This document shows, one piece after another, positions 31,224 to 38,020 of a DNA stretch of 41,817 nt. The number at the start of each line of letters is the position of its first letter. The stretch's first letter is position 1. Below the pieces are notes generated by a model. It was not told the origin of the DNA. It worked only from the letters and a program-made list of their open reading frames with translations, and made no database searches. Origin of the DNA: an uncultured Candidatus Saccharibacteria bacterium (lineage in GTDB: Bacteria > Patescibacteriota > Saccharimonadia > Saccharimonadales > Saccharimonadaceae). Both the position numbers and the translations under genes were made by a program. The stretch spans positions 1 through 41,817 of the forward strand of contig CAMUBZ010000009.1 in NCBI GenBank assembly GCA_947087275.1. The letters run 5' to 3'.

Positions 31224-32270
31224 ATGAACCCTGAAGACAACAATCTAAATCCAAACCCAAGCATACCGGGGGTCGGAGTAAATCCCGTACCAACTGGTAA
31301 TGGCGGGCTAGATATGGCCGATGGCTTGGCTTCGGCTCAAGATAACCTGACGTCAGCCGGTCTGGCTGCTAGCACCGGTGAAGGAGTCATGGATCTTAAT
31401 CAACTTGGGGCTACAGCACCCGAGGCCGTGATGACGCCACCTGTGGATGAGCCTTTAATTCCTGCTGCTCCAGTACCAGGATCAATTGGTAGTGTGACTT
31501 CGGTTCCTCCAGTAAATGCCGACCCAACTGGTATGACTACAGCTGATGTGATGAATCCTGCCGGCACTCCAGTTGCTGAGCCTGCTCCTGCGCCTTATAA
31601 TCCTTTTGCACAGAGTAACGTTGCGCCTGCTCCAACTCCAGAGCCATCTCCAGCTGGTATGACCCCAAATCCTGCCTTCCAGCCACCAGTGCCACCTAAG
31701 GCTAAAGTTAAGTTGACGCCAATGATGATTGCGCTATGCGTCGCATCGGCAATCTTGTTAGTGACTACGATTGTTTTTGCAGTATTGTTCTTTAATGCTA
31801 AGAACAACCCTAAGATTGTTTATGTTCCACAAACTCCAAACGAGGAGTCCAATGCGCGCATTGAGATGTTGACCTGCTCGCGCGAGACTGACTTTGCCGG
31901 TTATGCTGGTGTAGAATCTCCTGCGATAGGTTCAGAGACAATGACGGCAAGTTATACGAATAATGAATTGCGTGCTATGTCAATGGACTATGCGATGCGT
32001 TTTGCTGACGAAAATGCGGCCAATATCGCACAAACCACCTTTACTGCCGAGCAATCTGAATTGCTTGAAGCAATTAGCGGCTCATTTGCTACAAATTATA
32101 GCGTAAACGGCGGGGACCTTGACATCGAGATTGTCTCTGGGCGTGACGGGTTTACTGATAGTGATGCCGCAACGCTCATGTACGGTCTTGGCAATGGCGA
32201 TTCATCAGTCTCGCTCAGTGCAGTTCGTAGTCTGTATGAATCGGCTGGGTTCACTTGTTCACTAGAGTAA
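31224..32270 (+). CDS. Single-span membrane protein with Pro-rich cytoplasmic region
   Basis: This 348-aa protein has a long P/A/T/G-rich, probably disordered N-terminal half (1-160). A short basic stretch (KAKVKL) is followed by one membrane helix (about 168-190) and an outer domain of about 150 residues. The outer domain has two Cys (in EMLTCSRE and near the C-terminus FTCSLE) that may form a disulfide. No signal peptide is present; the topology resembles that of the protein at 2365-3156. The function is unknown. It has a GGGAGG site, its own promoter and a strong terminator. Confidence 0.75.
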   Translation: MNPEDNNLNPNPSIPGVGVNPVPTGNGGLDMADGLASAQDNLTSAGLAASTGEGVMDLNQLGATAPEAVMTPPVDEPLIPAAPVPGSIGSVTSVPPVNADPTGMTTADVMNPAGTPVAEPAPAPYNPFAQSNVAPAPTPEPSPAGMTPNPAFQPPVPPKAKVKLTPMMIALCVASAILLVTTIVFAVLFFNAKNNPKIVYVPQTPNEESNARIEMLTCSRETDFAGYAGVESPAIGSETMTASYTNNELRAMSMDYAMRFADENAANIAQTTFTAEQSELLEAISGSFATNYSVNGGDLDIEIVSGRDGFTDSDAATLMYGLGNGDSSVSLSAVRSLYESAGFTCSLE

Positions 32271-32277
32271 TCAATTA

Positions 32278-32307
32278 AAAACAGGCTATTCTAGTAGCCT
32301 GTTTTTT
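32278..32307 (+). terminator. Terminator after gene 31224-32270
   Basis: An 11-bp stem AAAACAGGCTA/TAGCCTGTTTT with TTCTAG loop and a T-run. The T-run directly abuts the extended -10 box of metG. Confidence 0.88.
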
Positions 32308-32311
32308 GTGC

Positions 32312-32317
32312 TATAAT
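32312..32317 (+). promoter_or_regulatory. -10 box of metG
   Basis: TGTGCTATAAT ends 9 nt before the ATG at 32327 and begins 1-2 nt after the preceding terminator's T-run. Confidence 0.65.
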
Positions 32318-32326
32318 TATATTGTT

Positions 32327-33748
32327 ATGTCAAAAGTTTATATTTGTACCGCAATCCCCTATGTCAACGGCAACCCGCATATCGGCCATGCCATGGACTA
32401 TCTTTTGTCTGACGCCTATGCGCGTTTTCGCCGGAGTATGGGCGACGAAGTGCGTTTCCAAGTTGGTACAGATGAGCATGGCAACAAAGTTTATAGTACT
32501 GCGCAAAAAAATGGCCTACCAGTTGAAGAATACGCGGCCCAGAATTCGCAAAAATTCCAAGATTTTATTCAAAAACTGAATATTAGCTATACTGATGTAA
32601 TTCGTACAACTGACCCCGAGCACGTTCGTCGCTGCCAAGAAATCTGGACAAAACTCAGCCCACACATTTATGCCGCCGAATACGATGGTTGGTATTGCGA
32701 AGGCTGTGAGCGCTTTATTACCCAGAAAGAGTATGACGAAACCGGTGGTGTCTGCCCTGATCATCAAAAGCCTTATGAGCGTTTGACAGAAAAAAACTAC
32801 TACCTTCGCATCTCGGATTTTAAGGATGAAATTCGGGAGCAGATCGAAAGTGGCAAGATGACAATTCTACCCGAGTTTCGTAAGCAAGAAATGCTACATC
32901 TGCTAGAAGATACACCAGATATTTCAATTTCTCGGCCCAAGAAACAACTGAGTTGGGGTGTGCCAGTTCCAGGCGATGATTCGCAAGTGATGTACGTCTG
33001 GCTAGATGCATTGTCAAATTATATTACTATCCTTGGCTACCCCGATCAAGATATTTCCGAGTTTTGGCCAGCTACGGCACAGTTTGTCGGTAAAGACATA
33101 TTGCGTTTCCATGCTATTACCTGGCCAGCAATTTTGTTGGGCCTAGGACTGCCTTTGCCACAGAATTTGGTTTCTCATGGGCATGTCTTAAGCAATGGCC
33201 AAAAAATGAGCAAAAGCCTCGGCAACGTGATTGATCCGATGGAAGTTGTGGATCGTCACGGGCTAGAAGCCTTTCGCTATTATTTTTCGCGTCATATTGA
33301 TACATTTGTGGATTCTGATTTTACTTGGGAAAAATATGACGAAGCCTACAATAATGAACTTGCAAATGATCTAGGGAACCTCGTGCAGCGCCTCGCCACA
33401 CTTTGCAACAAAAATGAAGTTGCTGGTATTTCTGAGTGCCAAAATGAACTCGATCCAGAATATGTGACACTAATGAGTAATTTTGAGTTCTCTAAGGCCT
33501 TTGATTACATCTGGTCCGGGGTACGTGAACTCAACAAAGACATTGACCAAGCAAAACCTTGGGAATTAGCTAAGAATGGAGAAATAGCAAAAGTTCAATC
33601 TGTACTCAAGGAACTGGTAGCTAAATTGGTACGCGTTGCACACCTTTTAGAACCATTTTTGCCAGATACAGCATTGCGTATTTGCCAGATTTTTGGCACA
33701 GATGGTGTAATCCAGCGCCCAGAGACCCCATTATTCCCCAAATCTTAG
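32327..33748 (+). CDS. metG: Methionyl-tRNA synthetase
   Basis: This 473-aa protein starts at ATG 32327 (MSKVYICTAIPYVNGNPHIGH); the GTG at 32306 lies inside the terminator/promoter. Class I motifs are PHIGHAMDY (HIGH) and KMSKSLGN (KMSKS). A connective-peptide zinc knuckle is suggested by YCEGCERF and a later GVCPDHQ; only three of the usual Cys are seen, with His as the possible fourth ligand. The anticodon-binding helical domain follows (residues about 340-460). The C-terminal dimerisation domain of longer MetRS forms is absent, as in many bacteria. It charges initiator and elongator tRNA-Met. Confidence 0.97.
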   Translation: MSKVYICTAIPYVNGNPHIGHAMDYLLSDAYARFRRSMGDEVRFQVGTDEHGNKVYSTAQKNGLPVEEYAAQNSQKFQDFIQKLNISYTDVIRTTDPEHVRRCQEIWTKLSPHIYAAEYDGWYCEGCERFITQKEYDETGGVCPDHQKPYERLTEKNYYLRISDFKDEIREQIESGKMTILPEFRKQEMLHLLEDTPDISISRPKKQLSWGVPVPGDDSQVMYVWLDALSNYITILGYPDQDISEFWPATAQFVGKDILRFHAITWPAILLGLGLPLPQNLVSHGHVLSNGQKMSKSLGNVIDPMEVVDRHGLEAFRYYFSRHIDTFVDSDFTWEKYDEAYNNELANDLGNLVQRLATLCNKNEVAGISECQNELDPEYVTLMSNFEFSKAFDYIWSGVRELNKDIDQAKPWELAKNGEIAKVQSVLKELVAKLVRVAHLLEPFLPDTALRICQIFGTDGVIQRPETPLFPKS

Positions 33749-33787
33749 GCCTAATCTTGTCTTGAAGATATTAATTGCTTCAAGTGC

Positions 33788-35734
33788 TTACTCAAATTTC
33801 GCCCAATAGCGTTTGCCACTGAGCAGATCATAGTTCACCATCTCGTAGGCACGCATTACTGCATTGTCTGCTGGTGCCTGGTCTTCAAGATATGCGCGTG
33901 CCAAGATCGGCTCCACAGCACAAACCTTATCCAGTAAATACATCAGGGTTGGCTTCTCGGCCTCTAGCAAATTATATAGCGTATTGACCAAACAATTTGG
34001 TGTGGTTGTAGGTAAGTCAACATTCTTGGCTTTGATTTCAAGTTTCTGTTCGGCGTACTGTTTTTTGACCTCAGTTTCAGTAAATAGATTATTGTCTAAA
34101 TCGAAGTTGGCATAGATAAAGTAGGGTGTAAGGTGCGCCAAGTCGGTGTCAATTTTATCGGGCGAAGTGGTATAGTCACCCAATATCCCTGCTGTATGGT
34201 CACCAAACCATAGCACCACGGTCTTCTCATCTAATTTGTCTAGCTCTTCCAGAAACTCTCCCAAATACCTGTCGGCATTATGCAAACTCTGCATACTATG
34301 TTCCATCGAATTATTAGGGATCCGGCCAGAAATCTTATAGTTCAGTTCCGTATACCCTGCACTATCGTAGGGTGTATGATTTTGCATAGTGGAGACGCCA
34401 ATCAGTTTTTTTCTATCCGAACTACCCAGAATGTCTAAAATTTGTTGGTAAACCGATTGGTCGCTAATATAACCTCGCCCATTCTCGAGTTCATTGTGGC
34501 TGAGGCTATGCATATCAATGAACTCCTCAAACCCAATTTTTGGGTAGACAATATTACGTTTATATACACTACCATCATAGGCATGGACAGCCGTAGTCTG
34601 AAAGTTACTTTCGCGAGCCCAACTCGCGGCACTGGCCAAAGATGGTAACTTGGGAATAGTATTGGTATATTGGATACTATTAGCCCAATAATTAGACAAT
34701 CCGGTAAAGATCTCAAACTCAACATTGGCCGTACCTCCACCATATTCTGGAGAATACATATAGCCACTAGGATATTTCTGAAAAATTTTACGCAAGTTGG
34801 GCAATGGATCGCCTCCATCATGCGGATAGTATTTGGAAAAAAGTTCTGGGTCGTAAAAAGTTTCGTCAAGAATAATGATGATATTATCCACTGCATTTGC
34901 AAGATTTTGGCGCGAGACATCAGCCTCTTTCAGATCATTGTATTCAGTATAAATTTCAGCGATGTGCGCTTCGTCATAATCTTCTGGGGGCTCCATTTGT
35001 AACCGACCAAGATTATAGAGAAAACCAATTAGAAACCCGTTATAATGATAATTTTCAATCTGATTCCAACCGACAAAATTGACTTTGAGCATGTCAACAT
35101 ACTGTGTAGTACTAGATTGCTTGTGGTGGATGATAAAATCTGTCGAAAGTAAGAACGCCACCGCTGCAAGCAAGGCAAAAGTAACGCGGGGAATAATCGA
35201 CCACCGCTGCCACCAAGGCATACCATGCGTATCACGCCCCATCAGTTTACGCGCATAATGCTCTAGCATTCCACTCCCAATCAAGATGAAAATTACGCCA
35301 AGTACAAGCCGTACAATCCCCCAAACATCAACAAAACTAGCCACCTCGCCCAAATTACCCGCCATTTGAAAGTCTTCTGGCAAAAGTGGTGCTTGACGGG
35401 CTTTATATTTTTCCATATGAATATAAGTCAGTATACTAATTATGGCGAAAGTTAGTCCAGTACCAAAAAAAGTTCGCCAGCACACCGCCACGATAAAACT
35501 CAAAATTAAAAACATAATTACGCAACTATAACAGAACGGTAGCGGGTATTCTCCAATCCACTCACAGGTTGCACTGACGTCATTCATACGATGGCGTACT
35601 TCAATAAACCAAGTGAATAGAACCGAAATGACTGCTAGAAAAATAATCGACAACAAAACCCGTAAGTAACTAGGCATAGTATAACGACGCCTACTATTAC
35701 AGCTGCTTGACGCTTCGGATTGTTTTTTAGCCAT
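33788..35734 (-). CDS. LtaS-like sulfatase-fold membrane enzyme
   Basis: This 648-aa protein starts at ATG 35734 (MAKKQSEASS); a GTG further upstream lies in the promoter. Five membrane helices (about 24-44, 66-87, 89-107, 138-157, 180-200) are followed by an outer alkaline-phosphatase/sulfatase domain. The motifs are NIIIILDETFYD, GGGTANVEFEIFTG (with the likely Thr nucleophile), and WFGDHTAG with metal ligands. This is the architecture of lipoteichoic acid synthase and related phosphoglycerol transferases, which move phosphoglycerol or similar groups onto surface polymers. Whether this cell makes a teichoic-acid-like polymer is not shown here. An ATTATA box (35741-35746, plus-strand view) lies 6 nt before the start. 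Confidence 0.88.
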   Translation of the reverse strand: MAKKQSEASSSCNSRRRYTMPSYLRVLLSIIFLAVISVLFTWFIEVRHRMNDVSATCEWIGEYPLPFCYSCVIMFLILSFIVAVCWRTFFGTGLTFAIISILTYIHMEKYKARQAPLLPEDFQMAGNLGEVASFVDVWGIVRLVLGVIFILIGSGMLEHYARKLMGRDTHGMPWWQRWSIIPRVTFALLAAVAFLLSTDFIIHHKQSSTTQYVDMLKVNFVGWNQIENYHYNGFLIGFLYNLGRLQMEPPEDYDEAHIAEIYTEYNDLKEADVSRQNLANAVDNIIIILDETFYDPELFSKYYPHDGGDPLPNLRKIFQKYPSGYMYSPEYGGGTANVEFEIFTGLSNYWANSIQYTNTIPKLPSLASAASWARESNFQTTAVHAYDGSVYKRNIVYPKIGFEEFIDMHSLSHNELENGRGYISDQSVYQQILDILGSSDRKKLIGVSTMQNHTPYDSAGYTELNYKISGRIPNNSMEHSMQSLHNADRYLGEFLEELDKLDEKTVVLWFGDHTAGILGDYTTSPDKIDTDLAHLTPYFIYANFDLDNNLFTETEVKKQYAEQKLEIKAKNVDLPTTTPNCLVNTLYNLLEAEKPTLMYLLDKVCAVEPILARAYLEDQAPADNAVMRAYEMVNYDLLSGKRYWAKFE

Positions 35735-35740
35735 AAGACT

Positions 35741-35746
35741 ATTATA
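35741..35746 (-). promoter_or_regulatory. -10 box of the LtaS-like gene
   Basis: On the minus strand TTGTGCTATAAT ends 6 nt before the ATG at 35734; leaderless start predicted. Confidence 0.65.
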
Positions 35747-35758
35747 GCACAATGTAAC

Positions 35759-35787
35759 AAAAAGTGGCGCCCATGCAGAGCGCCACT
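35759..35787 (-). terminator. Terminator of the aquaporin gene
   Basis: An 8-bp stem AGTGGCGC/GCGCCACT is followed on the minus strand by TTTTTG, 14 nt after the aquaporin stop and just upstream of the LtaS-like promoter. Confidence 0.88.
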
Positions 35788-35800
35788 CCTGTACTAGACT

Positions 35801-36730
35801 TTAGTGTTGAATATGTTTTTCAACAACCTTGTCACATATGCATTCATCGCACATGTAGCCACCAGCAGAAAGTTTAGTTGCAACATCAGAAATGTAGAAA
35901 CCGATTACTCCGCCAATCATTGGGAAGACAACGTAAGCCGCCAACGCTAGGCCAGCCATGCTAACTAATTCACCAAAACCATCAGCAGTGGTTGGCAAAA
36001 TTTGGTACATCAAAGCTGCTGCTGGGTTGAAGATGAAACTATCAACATAGCCAAAGTAACCCTGGGCAACAATCGTAGCAACTACAATCACAAGCGTCAT
36101 TGCGCCAGCAACTGCAAAACCGAAAGTCAACGGGCTTTTGCGGACATAGCGCAAAGTGCGAGCAAAGCAGAACGCAATTACAATCGCACCAAGCAACTCA
36201 ATCAAGGCTACAGCCCAGAAAGTCTCGCCAGTTACTTCTGCCATCATTGGCAACTCGCCAACTGTGCCGCTACCGAGACGGAAGGCATTAATAATAATGA
36301 GACCAATCCAGGCACCGAGCACTTGTGCAAGGATGTACAAGATACCGCGGATCGCAGACATACGGCGGGTCGCCATCATGCCAACGGTAATCAACGGGTT
36401 CAAGTTAGCGCCAGAGAGCCCAGCGATTACTACGTAGACTGCCACCACTGCAAAGATCAGATAGAGTGGCTGAGCCATACCCAAAGTGAGTAAGAACATC
36501 ACGAGCAACATGGTGCCAATCAACTCGCCGAGCAAAGCACCCCAGATACGTGGTGACTTAAAGATTGTTAATACATTTTCATTCTTATCGCATTTGCGCG
36601 CGAAGAAGCCCTTTAGAGAAGGCTCGGCGCAACAGGCGGTCTGGACTGCTGGAGCATCGAGGACTTCTTTCTTGGCCTCTGGTTTGGTAGAAGGTTTCTT
36701 TGCGACCTTCTTTGGCTTTTGGTTTGCCAT
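35801..36730 (-). CDS. Aquaporin/MIP-family channel with altered pore motifs
   Basis: This 309-aa protein starts at ATG 36730 with AAGGAGG upstream. The N-terminus is Lys-rich (KPKKVAKKP), followed by a short segment with CC (33-34). Six membrane helices and two half-helices are seen. The first pore motif reads NPL (111-113, SGANLNPLITVG) instead of NPA. The second reads NPA (235-237) followed by Ala-238, where most MIP channels have the selectivity-filter Arg. The C-terminus ends with CDECICD and two His (294-309), a possible metal- or redox-sensitive tail. Pore chemistry should therefore differ from water-only aquaporins; it may conduct glycerol, ammonia or other small solutes (inference). 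Confidence 0.85.
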   Translation of the reverse strand: MANQKPKKVAKKPSTKPEAKKEVLDAPAVQTACCAEPSLKGFFARKCDKNENVLTIFKSPRIWGALLGELIGTMLLVMFLLTLGMAQPLYLIFAVVAVYVVIAGLSGANLNPLITVGMMATRRMSAIRGILYILAQVLGAWIGLIIINAFRLGSGTVGELPMMAEVTGETFWAVALIELLGAIVIAFCFARTLRYVRKSPLTFGFAVAGAMTLVIVVATIVAQGYFGYVDSFIFNPAAALMYQILPTTADGFGELVSMAGLALAAYVVFPMIGGVIGFYISDVATKLSAGGYMCDECICDKVVEKHIQH

Positions 36731-36758
36731 TTTTACCTCCTTAAGTAATATTGAACTC

Positions 36759-36782
36759 ATTGTAGCACACTTGTGTTACAAT
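36759..36782. promoter_or_regulatory. Back-to-back divergent promoters (aquaporin / gene 36827)
   Basis: Minus-strand TACAAT (36764-36759) and plus-strand TACAAT (36777-36782) face outward, with 12 bp (GCACACTTGTGT) between. The 24-bp block is a near palindrome, as at 1769-1793. RNA polymerase can hardly bind both at once. Confidence 0.6.
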
Positions 36783-36826
36783 TGTAAGCATGAAGTTAAA
36801 CATAAGAGATAATTAAAGGATATTGC

Positions 36827-37054
36827 ATGGGAATTATGGTGTCAAATGACTTGGAGAAAAACTCTGAACTAAATCGACGAATTAGCTCAGACTTGCGCGC
36901 CCGTACACAGAGCATGGAACGCAAATCCGATCCAGATTTTGAAGAAGATTCAGCGTATATTGAGGGAACGAAGAAAACTGGAAAATTCACGTGGGTGTGG
37001 ATCGTGTTGATTGTCTTGGCGATTATCTCTCTGATTAGCATCCTCTTCCTCTAG
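36827..37054 (+). CDS. Small tail-anchored membrane protein
   Basis: This 75-aa protein has an AAAGGA site about 8 nt before the ATG; a second Met at 36836 is possible. The first 50 residues are polar and charged, probably a cytoplasmic helix, and are followed by KKTGKF and one hydrophobic helix to the C-terminus (VWIVLIVLAIISLISILFL). It lacks known motifs. The gene precedes pheS by 18 nt but pheS has its own -10 box. Its role is unknown. Confidence 0.7.
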   Translation: MGIMVSNDLEKNSELNRRISSDLRARTQSMERKSDPDFEEDSAYIEGTKKTGKFTWVWIVLIVLAIISLISILFL

Positions 37055-37060
37055 TTGTGC

Positions 37061-37066
37061 TATAAT
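37061..37066 (+). promoter_or_regulatory. -10 box of pheS
   Basis: TTGTGCTATAAT ends 6 nt before the ATG at 37073 and lies 6 nt after the previous stop; leaderless start predicted. Confidence 0.65.
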
Positions 37067-37072
37067 ATATAT

Positions 37073-38020
37073 ATGTCAAATGTAGAGAAATTACGGGCGG
37101 ATCTCAAAGCCCTAAACTCAGAATACGCCAAAATCAAAACTTTACCGCCAGAAGAACGCGGCGAGTTTGGTCGCATGATGAACCAAAAAAAGCAGAAACT
37201 TTTGGTAGAAATTGAGCGTGCAGAGGCAGAAGCCGAAAGCTCCAATGTAGAAGCGCTCGATATTTCCGCACCTTCTGCCCCTAATCAACCAATCCCAGTC
37301 ATCAAGCGAGGCACCAGGCATCCGCTCATGACCGAGTTAGACCGTGTAATCCAGGTATATTCCGATATGGGCTTCGACGTAATGGAGTCGCGACAGTTAG
37401 ATGACGAATTTCATATGTTTGATAGTTTAAACTTTCCCGTAGGGCATCCGGCGCGTGATGGTTATGATACTTTCCGTACCGCTGAGGGTTTTATTCCGCC
37501 GGCACATACTTCCACAATGCAACATCGTGCGTTAAAAAAGTATAAATCTAAGCTCGAAAATGGTGGACAAATTGCCGTTGTTGTTCCTGGCCGTGTCTTT
37601 CGCAATGAAGATGTCGATGCGACGCACGAGCATACCTTTTATCAGTGTGAGGGTGTATTTGTTTCTCAGGATGCCACGATGGGACAAATGTTTGGCGTGC
37701 TAAAACACTTTTTTGAGGCTTACTATGGTCAAAAGCTCAAAATCAAGACGCAACCCGGATATTTTCCGTTTACAGAGCCATCAGCTGAACTTTTAATTGA
37801 AAAACCCGCCAGTCTAGGTGGTAAAGGCGGTGATTGGCTAGAAATGCTTGGCTGCGGCATGATCCATCCGAATGTTCTCAAAACCGCCGGTATTGACCCA
37901 GCTAAATATCACGGTTTTGCTTGGGGCGGCGGAATTGATCGGCTAGCCATGTTGAAGTATGGTCTAAACGACGTACGCTACTTCGAATCGGGTAAACTTG
38001 ACTTCTTGGAGGAATTCTAA
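37073..38020 (+). CDS. pheS: Phenylalanyl-tRNA synthetase alpha subunit
   Basis: This 315-aa protein starts at ATG 37073; the GTG at 37055 is part of the promoter. A short coiled-coil N-terminus (about 1-60) precedes the class II catalytic domain. Its motifs are NFPVGHPARD, the motif 2 segment VFRNEDVDATHEHTFYQCEG, and motif 3 GGGIDRLAMLKYG, plus LGCGMIHPNVL. The N-terminal tRNA-binding coiled coil is shorter than in E. coli PheS (327 aa) but normal for the family. It overlaps pheT by one base (TAATG), ensuring coupled synthesis of the alpha2-beta2 enzyme. Confidence 0.97.
   Translation: MSNVEKLRADLKALNSEYAKIKTLPPEERGEFGRMMNQKKQKLLVEIERAEAEAESSNVEALDISAPSAPNQPIPVIKRGTRHPLMTELDRVIQVYSDMGFDVMESRQLDDEFHMFDSLNFPVGHPARDGYDTFRTAEGFIPPAHTSTMQHRALKKYKSKLENGGQIAVVVPGRVFRNEDVDATHEHTFYQCEGVFVSQDATMGQMFGVLKHFFEAYYGQKLKIKTQPGYFPFTEPSAELLIEKPASLGGKGGDWLEMLGCGMIHPNVLKTAGIDPAKYHGFAWGGGIDRLAMLKYGLNDVRYFESGKLDFLEEF

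Noticed and set aside
32306-32326. Upstream GTG starts giving proteins that begin MCYN (metG, and similarly pheS at 37055 and the LtaS-like gene at 35752)
   Set aside because: The GTG belongs to the promoter string GTGCTATAAT; the ATG just downstream matches the family N-termini.
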